Assembly: GCA_036495425.1 (NCBI GenBank) | Contig: DASXMW010000086.1 | Span: 1 to 11,754 of the forward strand | Reading direction: 5' to 3' | Length of the DNA: 11,754 nucleotides | Origin: Bog-532 sp036495425 | GTDB lineage: Bacteria; Actinomycetota; Actinomycetes; Streptosporangiales; Streptosporangiaceae | Part shown: one piece after another, positions 1-5,307 of the stretch | How positions within the stretch are numbered: the first letter of the stretch is position 1 | Layout of the letters: each line of letters starts with the position of its first letter | Program-made: the position numbers and the translations under genes | The notes under the pieces: generated by a model | Seen by the model: only the letters and a program-made list of their open reading frames with translations | Database searches by the model: none | What the model was told of the DNA's origin: nothing

Positions 1-98
1 CCCAGGGGCTGGTCGGCGGGGGTGACCGGAAAACGTTAACCGTCCGGCTTGCCCGTAAAGACGAAGATTGCAGGTCAGTGGCCTGTTTGTAACATTCG
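1..98. other. Intergenic left edge, possible regulatory DNA
   Basis: This stretch lies beyond the stop of the fusion gene and carries no credible gene. It is less GC-rich than the rest of the window. It holds the palindromes AACGTT and GTTAAC, overlapping in aaacgttaac (31-40), flanked by the inverted pair ccgga (26-30) and tccgg (43-47). No clear terminator with a T-run is visible. It could be the upstream region of a gene outside the window or simply a spacer. The function is inference only. Confidence 0.3.
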
Positions 99-1322
99 TC
101 AACGCCCGTGGAAGGCCGGCCGCCGCTTGGCCATGAAGGCGGCGATGCCCTCGGCAGCGTCGTCGCTGGCCCCGGCCTCGGCCATCTGCTCGGTCTCGGC
201 ACTGAGCTGACCGGTCAGGTCGGTGGTCCAGGAATCGCGCAGCAGGCGCTTCATCCGGCCGAAGGCCTGGGTCGGGCCGGCCGCGAGCTGCTGGGCCAGC
301 TGGCGGGCGCGGCCTTCCACCTCAGCGGCGGGCACGAGCTCGGTGACCAGGCCCCAGTCCAGGGCCTCGGGCGCGGTCAGCACCCGGTTGAGCAGCATCA
401 GCTGCTGGGCCCGGCGCAGGCCGACCAGCCGGGGCAGGAACCAGGTGTTGCCGCCGTCCGAGGGCAGGCCGAGGGCGGCGTAGCCGAGGGCGAACTTGCT
501 GTCCTGCGCCGCGACCACCACGTCGGCGGCGTGCAGCAGCCCCAGCCCGCCGCCGGCCGCGGCCCCGCGTACCGCGCACACCACCGGCGCGTCGATGCGG
601 GTCAGCCGGTCCAGGGCCAGGTGGTACAGGTCGATCATCTGGCGCAGCCGGCCCGGCAGCTCACCCTGGTCCAGCCCGTCGAACATGGCCAGGTCACCGC
701 CCGTGCTCAGGGACCGGCCGGCCCCGCACAGCAGCACCGCCCGCACCGCGGGGTCGTCGGCGGCCCGACCACACGCCTCGTGGAAGTCCTCGACCAGGGT
801 GAGGTCGATGGCGTTGCCGGCCTCGGGCCGGTCGAGCCGGATGGTGGCCACGCCCTGGTCCACCTCGTACCGGACGACTCGCAGGTCACGGTGGCCCGCG
901 GTGGCCGCGGGGAGCGCCCCGGCCCAGCGGGCGCTGTCGGTGTACTGGGTCAGCTCGCTGATCCGGCCTTCGGCGAACCGGAGCACGTGAGCGAAGGCGG
1001 CGTCGAGGCGGCCGCCGCCGACGCGGGCCGTCCCGGTGTAGCGGCCCAGCACCAGCAGGCCGCCATCGGCCAGGGCCAGGAACTGCTGGGGCTCGGCCCG
1101 GGCCCGGTAGTGGCGGCCGATGGCCCACCAGAAGTCCTCGGTCATGGCCTCGGGGCCGTCATACTCACCGCCCAGGCCGAGCGGCAGGCCCTCGGTGGTG
1201 TGGCCGGTGAACGACGGGTGCAGCAGTTCGCGCAGGGTGCCCGCGTCCCCGGCCGCCAGCGCGTCGTACAAGTGACGGGCCAGCCCGATCGGGCCGGAGC
1301 CGGAATTGGCGACCTTCGACAT
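99..1322 (-). CDS. NTF2/SnoaL-like domain fused to a crotonase (enoyl-CoA hydratase/isomerase family)
   Basis: A protein of 407 residues with two domains. Residues about 10-135 look like a SnoaL/NTF2-like cone fold: an N-terminal helix (RHLYDALAAGD), the HPSF segment, and an AHVLRFAEGRISELTQYTD strand pair near 111-129. Residues about 147-407 are a crotonase, with a STGGDLAMF oxyanion-type motif (206-214), an AAAGGGLGLL glycine-rich turn (254-263) and a PSDGG motif (287-291) as seen in PaaG-like isomerases. Aligned by eye to rat mitochondrial enoyl-CoA hydratase, both catalytic glutamates are replaced: Glu144 by Gly261 and Glu164 by Tyr281. A simple hydratase reaction is therefore unlikely; an isomerase-like or other CoA-ester reaction is more plausible, perhaps using Asp289. 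The ATG start is well supported by an AGGAGA ribosome-binding site nine bases upstream. It is the last gene of unit B, 31 bases after the TetR gene. The fold calls are firm; the reaction is unknown. Confidence 0.88.
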   Translation of the reverse strand: MSKVANSGSGPIGLARHLYDALAAGDAGTLRELLHPSFTGHTTEGLPLGLGGEYDGPEAMTEDFWWAIGRHYRARAEPQQFLALADGGLLVLGRYTGTARVGGGRLDAAFAHVLRFAEGRISELTQYTDSARWAGALPAATAGHRDLRVVRYEVDQGVATIRLDRPEAGNAIDLTLVEDFHEACGRAADDPAVRAVLLCGAGRSLSTGGDLAMFDGLDQGELPGRLRQMIDLYHLALDRLTRIDAPVVCAVRGAAAGGGLGLLHAADVVVAAQDSKFALGYAALGLPSDGGNTWFLPRLVGLRRAQQLMLLNRVLTAPEALDWGLVTELVPAAEVEGRARQLAQQLAAGPTQAFGRMKRLLRDSWTTDLTGQLSAETEQMAEAGASDDAAEGIAAFMAKRRPAFHGR

Positions 1323-1331
1323 GTTAAAAAA

Positions 1332-1337
1332 TCTCCT
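1332..1337 (-). promoter_or_regulatory. Strong ribosome-binding site of the NTF2-crotonase fusion gene
   Basis: The minus strand reads AGGAGA here, nine bases before the ATG at 1322. It is the clearest Shine-Dalgarno sequence in unit B and fixes the start. It suggests this gene is translated independently rather than by coupling to the TetR gene, which ends 31 bases upstream. Confidence 0.75.
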
Positions 1338-1353
1338 GCGGGTGAGCGGCCGG

Positions 1354-2004
1354 TCAGCGGGGCGCGGACGGAACCATGATCAGGGCCTCGGCGGCGGCCG
1401 CGGTCTCGGCGGGCGGGCGCCCGGCCAGGCCCGCGCTGTTCAGCGCGCCCAGCAGCAGGTCGCGGACGACCGCCGCGGGCACGCCGGCCGCCAGCACGCC
1501 CGCCTGCTGCGCCGCCTCGACCAGCCCCGACCACTGCCGCAGGTAGGCCCGGCGCAGGTCACGGAATTCCGCCCCGGGCGGGCCGTCCAGGGCCAGCGCG
1601 GGCGCCAGCACCACCGCGGCGTAGTCACGCAGGTCGTGCAGGGCGGCCAGGTGAGCGCGGATCGCGGCCAGAAGCCGGGCCCGCGGGTCACCGTCCTGGT
1701 CCTGGCCGGCCAGCTCGGCCAGGGCGCGGTCCAGCCGGGCCAGGGACTCGCGCACACCTTCCTGCAGCATGGCGTCGATCAGCTGGTCACGCGAGCCGAA
1801 GTGGAAGTAGATGCTGCCCGGCTTCAACCCGGCCGCGACGGCGATCGCGGTCAGGCTGGCCCCGGCCCGTCCGTGCCGGGCCACCTCGGCCGCGGCCGCG
1901 TCGAGCAGCCGCCGCCGGGTCCGGTCCCCCTTGGTGGGGCCGCCGGCCGCGGGGTCAGTCTTGGCGAGGGCGCCGGCCGCGGGGTCAGTGGATGCGGCGG
2001 TCAT
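1354..2004 (-). CDS. TetR/AcrR-family transcriptional regulator
   Basis: A 216-residue protein of normal TetR length. The N-terminal DNA-binding domain spans about residues 27-75, with the helix-turn-helix in LTAIAVAAGLKPGSIYFHFG (51-70) followed by the usual SRDQLIDAML helix. The rest is a helical ligand-binding domain ending with the LLLGALNSAG segment. The start is ATG at 2004, overlapping the end of the ligase gene by 20 bases; no other ATG, GTG or TTG lies between it and the DNA-binding domain. The first 25 residues are unusual: TDPAAGALAK is followed by TDPAAGGPTK, encoded by a 30-bp tandem duplication. Because it sits inside the ligase operon, it probably controls that operon in response to an acyl-CoA or free acid and may bind the inverted repeats near 4116-4137. 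That role is inferred. The family assignment is solid; the ligand is not known. Confidence 0.92.
   Translation of the reverse strand: MTAASTDPAAGALAKTDPAAGGPTKGDRTRRRLLDAAAAEVARHGRAGASLTAIAVAAGLKPGSIYFHFGSRDQLIDAMLQEGVRESLARLDRALAELAGQDQDGDPRARLLAAIRAHLAALHDLRDYAAVVLAPALALDGPPGAEFRDLRRAYLRQWSGLVEAAQQAGVLAAGVPAAVVRDLLLGALNSAGLAGRPPAETAAAAEALIMVPSAPR
1931..1990. repeat. 30-bp tandem duplication at the ligase/TetR overlap
   Basis: Two adjacent 30-bp units (1931-1960 and 1961-1990) agree at 26 of 30 positions and share an exact 19-bp core, cgccggccgcggggtcagt, at 1941-1959 and 1971-1989. The right-hand copy contains the ligase stop codon (1985-1987). The duplication is in frame for TetR and adds a second TDPAAG-type decapeptide to its N-terminus. 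Confidence 0.9.
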
Positions 2005-3574
2005 GGCCCTGCCAGTAGCGCTCGCGCAGCACCGGCTTGACCACCTTGCCGGTGCCGGTGTGCGGCAGCGCGTCCACCACGTCCACGCTGGTCGGGCACT
2101 TGAACCGGGCCAGCTGATCCCGGCAGAACGCGATCACGCCGGCGGGGTCGGGGGCTTGGCCCGGGCGGGCCACCACGACCGCCTTGACCGTCTCGCCCCA
2201 GCGGTCGTCGGGCACGCCGATCACCGCCGCCTCGGCCAGCGCGGGGTGGGCGGCCAGCACCTTCTCGATCTCGGCCGGGTACACGTTCTCCCCGCCGGTG
2301 ATGATCATGTCCTTGGCCCGGTCGACCAGGTAGATCCGCTGCTGGCCGTCGAGGTAGCCCAGGTCGCCGGTGCGCAGCCAGCCGTCCCCGGTCAGCGCGG
2401 CCGCGGTCTGCTCGGGCTGGTGCCAGTACCCGGCCAGGTTCTGCGCGGACCGGGTCCAGATCTCCCCGATCTGCCCGGCGGGCACGTCCCGGCCGGTCTG
2501 CGAGTCGGTGACCTTGACTTCGACCCAGGGGTAGGGGCGCCCGGCCGAACGCAGATATTCGGGGTGCTCGGGGTCGGCGTGTTCGGCCGCGGACAGCTGC
2601 GCGAACGCCCCGGTGGCCTCGGTGAGCCCGTAGATCTGGACGAAGTCGCAGGCCAGCGCCTCCTGGGCCGCTTGCAGGCCGGTGGGGCTGATGGGGGCAC
2701 CGGAGTACACCATCTGGCGCAGCGCCTGGGGACGGGCGGCGTTCGTGGTGGCGCTCGTGGCGCTGAGGGCGCTGAGCATGGTGGGGACGCAGAAGGCCAT
2801 GGTGACGTTCTCGGCGGCCATGGTGTCCAGCACCGGCCCGGGCGCGAAGTCGCGCACGATGACCTGGCGCGCACCCTGGGCCATCCCGGCCAGGGCCCAG
2901 GCCAGGCCGCCCATGTGGAACAGGGGCATGCAGACCAGGCTCACGTCGTCCGGGGTGAAACCCCAGGCCACCGAGATGTCGTCGAGCAGGACGCGCAGGT
3001 TGGACCCGTTGGTGAACATCGCGCCTTTGGGGGGCCCGGTGGTGCCGCTGGTGTAGAGCTGGAACGCGATGTCGTCCGGGGCGGCCGGGACACCTGGGTC
3101 CTGGTTGGCTGGGTCCAGGCCGGCTGGGTCCAGGCCGGCTGGGTCCTGCCAGGCGGCCAGGGAGGGCCAGCGGTCGCTGGGGGCCAGGGCGACGACCGTG
3201 CTCAGCTGGGGCAGCTCGGCCTGGGCCTGCCCGACGGCGGGGGCGCCCGCCTCGTCGGTGAAGGCGATCCGCGCACCCGAGTCCTTGATCATCGCGGTCA
3301 GCTCGGCCGCGGACAGCCGCCAGTTGAGCGGCACCGGCACGGCCCCGGCCAGGGCGCAGCCGAACAGGTACCCGAAGTAGGCCGGGTCGTTCTTGCCTAC
3401 GAACACCACCCGGTCCCGGGCTTTCACCCCGTCCCGGGTCAGGGCGGCGGCGGTGCGCCTGGCCTGCGTGTGCAGGTCGCGCCAGGTCAGCTGCTGGCCC
3501 GCGCCGCTGACGATGACGGTGTCCGGGCGGCCGGCGGCGCCGCGCTCGAGGAGTTCGCGCAGGCTGGCGGTCAC
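1985..3574 (-). CDS. Acyl-CoA ligase (class I adenylate-forming, AMP-dependent synthetase)
   Basis: This enzyme of 529 residues should activate a carboxylic acid to an acyl-adenylate and then to the CoA thioester. All core motifs are visible: the phosphate loop YTSGTTGPPKG (174-184), the MPLFHMGG segment (216-223), the YGLTEATG adenine-binding motif (315-322), TGDLGYLDG (402-410), the hinge region DRAKDMIITGGENVYP (418-433) and the C-terminal catalytic lysine in HTGTGKVVKP (Lys510). The open frame extends back to 3919, but that extension is arginine/glycine/proline-rich and overlaps the preceding gene. The GTG at 3574 forms a GTGA overlap with that gene's stop, so I chose it. Residues 142-161 carry a DPAGL repeat encoded by a 15-bp minisatellite, in a loop just before the phosphate loop. 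Context, next to two NTF2-fold proteins, a TetR regulator and a crotonase, suggests it supplies the CoA ester for this unit. Acid specificity cannot be read from the motifs. Confidence 0.95.
   Translation of the reverse strand: MTASLRELLERGAAGRPDTVIVSGAGQQLTWRDLHTQARRTAAALTRDGVKARDRVVFVGKNDPAYFGYLFGCALAGAVPVPLNWRLSAAELTAMIKDSGARIAFTDEAGAPAVGQAQAELPQLSTVVALAPSDRWPSLAAWQDPAGLDPAGLDPANQDPGVPAAPDDIAFQLYTSGTTGPPKGAMFTNGSNLRVLLDDISVAWGFTPDDVSLVCMPLFHMGGLAWALAGMAQGARQVIVRDFAPGPVLDTMAAENVTMAFCVPTMLSALSATSATTNAARPQALRQMVYSGAPISPTGLQAAQEALACDFVQIYGLTEATGAFAQLSAAEHADPEHPEYLRSAGRPYPWVEVKVTDSQTGRDVPAGQIGEIWTRSAQNLAGYWHQPEQTAAALTGDGWLRTGDLGYLDGQQRIYLVDRAKDMIITGGENVYPAEIEKVLAAHPALAEAAVIGVPDDRWGETVKAVVVARPGQAPDPAGVIAFCRDQLARFKCPTSVDVVDALPHTGTGKVVKPVLRERYWQGHDRRIH
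3093..3152. repeat. 15-bp minisatellite inside the ligase gene
   Basis: Four 15-bp units lie in tandem. The two central ones (3108-3122 and 3123-3137) are identical, gctgggtccaggccg, and the outer two (3093-3107 and 3138-3152) are degenerate. The array is in frame and encodes the (D/N)PAGL-type repeats at ligase residues 142-161, a surface-loop position that should tolerate length change. Confidence 0.88.
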
Positions 3575-4080
3575 GGGCGGGCGGTTTCCGGCGCGGCCGG
3601 GGCCTTGGTGGCGCCCCGGTAGAGGCCGATCTGCTTCAGCAACCCGAGCAGGTCGTAGCTGGCGTTGAGGTAGCAGGCCCGGCCGTCGCGGAAGTCGAAG
3701 ACCTCCAGCCCGGAGAAGTCGAAGGGTTTTCCGGTGCCCTGGACCCCGGGTGGGTCGAGCACCCCGCTGAAGTGCCCGGTCCCCCGCCAGCTGAACGCCA
3801 CCCGGGCCAGGTCCCCGCGGAACATCGGCGGCGCCGTGGCCTCCCACATCAGGTCGGGATAGGCGTCGATCACGTACTCGAGGTAGTCGGCCGTGGCCGC
3901 GTGCCCCTGAACGTGCCACCCGGTGTGCCGGGTGGTCGGGCTGTCGAGCAGGAAGTCCTCGGTGACCAGGCCCGGGATCATGTCCGGCTTGCGGTCATTC
4001 CAGGCTTCGATCCACCCGGCGTACCAGCGGACGGCGAAGTCGGGGTCCACGGCCAACGGGTCGGCGGCCGGCACAGTCAC
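3571..4080 (-). CDS. SnoaL-like / NTF2-fold protein
   Basis: A 169-residue protein of SnoaL-like polyketide-cyclase or NTF2-like type. Recognisable features are the first helix VRWYAGWIEAWND (17-29), the PGLVTEDFLLDSP segment (36-48), the GHAATADYLEYVIDAYPDL helix (59-77), the strand LARVAFSWRGTGHFSG (91-106) and the terminal YDLLGLLKQIGL helix (142-153) seen in many SnoaL/ester-cyclase relatives. The fold forms a cone-shaped pocket used by isomerases, cyclases, hydratases and simple ligand binders, so the fold alone does not give the reaction. The start is GTG at 4080, with AAAGGTGA (4094-4087) about seven bases upstream. A second in-frame GTG lies at 4074 and would remove only two residues. 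It is the first gene of unit B and overlaps the ligase by GTGA, so the two are probably translationally coupled. It may process the acid or CoA ester made by the ligase; this is inference. Confidence 0.85.
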   Translation of the reverse strand: MTVPAADPLAVDPDFAVRWYAGWIEAWNDRKPDMIPGLVTEDFLLDSPTTRHTGWHVQGHAATADYLEYVIDAYPDLMWEATAPPMFRGDLARVAFSWRGTGHFSGVLDPPGVQGTGKPFDFSGLEVFDFRDGRACYLNASYDLLGLLKQIGLYRGATKAPAAPETARP

Positions 4081-4086
4081 GGGCGA

Positions 4087-4094
4087 TCACCTTT
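4087..4094 (-). promoter_or_regulatory. Ribosome-binding site of the SnoaL-like gene
   Basis: The minus strand reads AAAGGTGA about six bases before the GTG at 4080. It supports that start over the second GTG six bases further in. Confidence 0.55.
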
Positions 4095-4100
4095 CTCAGG

Positions 4101-4150
4101 AAAACCTAATTAGCCTTAGACTCTAATAGAAGTTAGATTTTGTCCAGAGG
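4101..4150 (-). promoter_or_regulatory. AT-rich promoter/operator region of unit B
   Basis: This is the only clearly AT-rich stretch in the window and lies just upstream of the first gene of unit B. It contains the 8-bp palindrome ctaattag (4106-4113), the palindrome ttagactctaa (4116-4126, TTAGA and TCTAA around a central C), and a further ttaga at 4133-4137 that pairs with the same TCTAA across six bases. On the minus strand, TAGAGT (4125-4120) fits the actinobacterial TANNNT -10 pattern, and TGGACA (4146-4141) resembles a -35 box, but the 15-base spacing is short. Operator sites overlapping a promoter are typical for TetR-type repressors, and the TetR gene of unit B is the obvious candidate. 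The inverted repeats are seen directly; their function is inferred. Confidence 0.55.
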
Positions 4151-4240
4151 CTGGCGGGTCGCGGGCCGCGGGCTGGCGGGTGGATGCCGTGGGCTGCGGG
4201 GTCGCGGGCTGGCGGGTCGCGGGCTGGCGGGTGGATGCCG
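4146..4240. repeat. GC-rich 15-bp repeat block upstream of the unit B promoter
   Basis: Variants of gcgggctggcgggtc recur at 4146-4160, 4168-4182, 4189-4203, 4204-4218 and 4219-4233; the last three are directly adjacent. A 23-bp stretch at 4167-4189, which includes gggctggcgggtggatgccg, is repeated exactly at 4218-4240, 51 bases away. It is noncoding as far as I can see. The short frames across it give only Arg/Gln/Pro/Thr low-complexity peptides. It may be a neutral minisatellite. Confidence 0.8.
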
Positions 4241-4315
4241 CGGGGGCTGGGCCGGCGGAGTGCGGGGGCGCGGTGGCCCATGCGGTTGATGTGACGGGTG
4301 GGGTCGGGAGCCGGA

Positions 4316-4362
4316 GGCTGGGAAGGCTTTTCCGCACCCACTGCGGAAAAGCCTTCCCAGCC
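4316..4362. repeat. Perfect 21-bp inverted repeat with a 5-base loop
   Basis: The left arm (4316-4336, beginning ggctgggaaggcttttcc) is the exact reverse complement of the right arm (4342-4362, ending gccttcccagcc), with cccac between them. It lies about 145 bases downstream of the last gene of unit A and 236 bases upstream of unit B. As RNA it would form a very stable hairpin in either direction. There is no T-run on either strand, so it is not a classical intrinsic terminator, though actinobacterial terminators often lack one. It could also be a dispersed palindromic element (REP- or MITE-like). The structure is certain; the role is not. Confidence 0.85.
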
Positions 4363-4506
4363 CCGAAGTACACACGTAGTGCTGAGTGGCACGGGGAAGG
4401 TGTGAACGACGGGGCCGGGGTGGGAGCTCGGGCCGCCGGAAGCGGTGGGAGCCCGAGCCGACGGAAGCAGGGATCAGAGGCCGAGGGCCGCGAAGGGAGA
4501 TCGTTC
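4363..4506. other. Rest of the intergenic gap between units A and B
   Basis: I see no gene here. An 8-bp inverted pair, gctcgggc (4426-4433) and gcccgagc (4451-4458), lies 49-81 bases after the stop of the last gene of unit A. It could act as a weak terminator for that unit, but no T-run follows. Together with 4081-4362 this makes the 426-base gap. Confidence 0.4.
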
Positions 4507-5307
4507 TCAGGGCGGCGGGAAACGGGGTGGGCGGCGCTCGGCGTGGGCGGCCAGGCCTTCCCGCATCGCGGGCGAGCCCCAGTTGTGGCGGAAGAACTCC
4601 AGGTCGGACTCCAGCGTCTCCTCCCACGATGGCTGCTGGGCTCCGTGCACCATGGCCTTCATCGCGGCGAAGCTGACCGGACTGCGCTGGGACAGGGTGG
4701 TGGCCAGGGCGGTCACGCGGCCGGCCAGCGCTTCGGGCTCGGTGACCTCGGTGACCAGGCCGTAGTCGGCCATGGTGGCCGCGTCGTGGGACTCCGAGGC
4801 CAGCAGCAGGCGCTTGGACCGGAACTCGCCGACCGCGCGGGCCAGGCCCGCGGCCGCGCCGACGGCGGGGGCGATGCCGAGCCGGGAGTGGGCGTCGGTG
4901 AAGGTGGCGCCGGCCGCGGCCACGATCAGGTCGCAGGCCAGGATGAGCTCCAGGCCACCGGCCGCGCAGGGCCCGTTGACGGCGGCGATCACCGGGCGGT
5001 CCGAGCCGCGCAGCCGGGCCATGAACCGGGCCAGGGGCTCGATGACCGCGGCCAGGAAGCGGTCGCAGCCGTCGGGCTCGTCCAGCTGGGCGCGGAAGAA
5101 GTCCAGGTCGGCGCCGGCGCAGAAGGCCGGGGGTGCGCCGGTGATGACGAGGACGCGGGCTTCGGGGTCGGCTTCGGCCCGGTCGAGCGCCTGGTGCAGT
5201 TCGGTCAGCATGACCGGGGTCAGGGCGTTGCGCCGGGCCGGGCGGCTGAGCGTGATCCAGGCGGCCGGGCCCCGCCGGGCGAGGGCGACCTCGGTGAAAC
5301 CGGTCAC
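4507..5307 (-). CDS. Crotonase (enoyl-CoA hydratase/isomerase family), last gene of unit A
   Basis: A 266-residue single-domain crotonase of usual length. Visible motifs are RPARRNALTP (22-31), FCAGADLDFF with the oxyanion AGAD (62-71), NGPCAAGGLELILACDL (111-127) and the C-terminal helix region. Aligned by eye to rat enoyl-CoA hydratase, Glu120 matches catalytic Glu144, but His140 in FTDAHSRLG takes the place of Glu164. The protein thus keeps one of the two hydratase glutamates, so a hydratase label is only provisional. The start is GTG at 5307, overlapping the stop of the AtuA-family gene as GTGA, which implies translational coupling. By context it may hydrate or isomerise the product of the carboxylase or act with the AtuA-family protein, in the manner of AtuE in the Pseudomonas atu pathway. 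I cannot show that it is an AtuE orthologue. Confidence 0.92.
   Translation of the reverse strand: MTGFTEVALARRGPAAWITLSRPARRNALTPVMLTELHQALDRAEADPEARVLVITGAPPAFCAGADLDFFRAQLDEPDGCDRFLAAVIEPLARFMARLRGSDRPVIAAVNGPCAAGGLELILACDLIVAAAGATFTDAHSRLGIAPAVGAAAGLARAVGEFRSKRLLLASESHDAATMADYGLVTEVTEPEALAGRVTALATTLSQRSPVSFAAMKAMVHGAQQPSWEETLESDLEFFRHNWGSPAMREGLAAHAERRPPRFPPP

Noticed and set aside
1..98. An intrinsic terminator after the fusion gene.
   Set aside because: Only short, weak inverted pairs are present, and no hairpin with a following T-run could be drawn.
1811..3622. A 603-residue plus-strand open frame opposite the ligase gene.
   Set aside because: It has the same shadow-frame character: low complexity, no domain signature, and it runs opposite all conserved ligase motifs.
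3575..3919. A longer N-terminus for the ligase, starting at 3919.
   Set aside because: The 115 extra residues are Arg/Gly/Pro-rich, overlap the SnoaL-like gene in another frame and precede the normal ligase start. The GTGA junction at 3571-3574 is the better start.
4146..4240. A CRISPR array made of the GC-rich repeats.
   Set aside because: The units are 15 bp, adjacent or irregularly spaced, with no unique spacers of regular length and no cas genes nearby.
4116..4392. Short minus-strand frames of 85-89 residues over the hairpin and repeat block.
   Set aside because: They read the palindrome and 15-bp repeats as Arg/Gln/Pro/Thr-rich peptides, run through the promoter region, and resemble no family I recognise.
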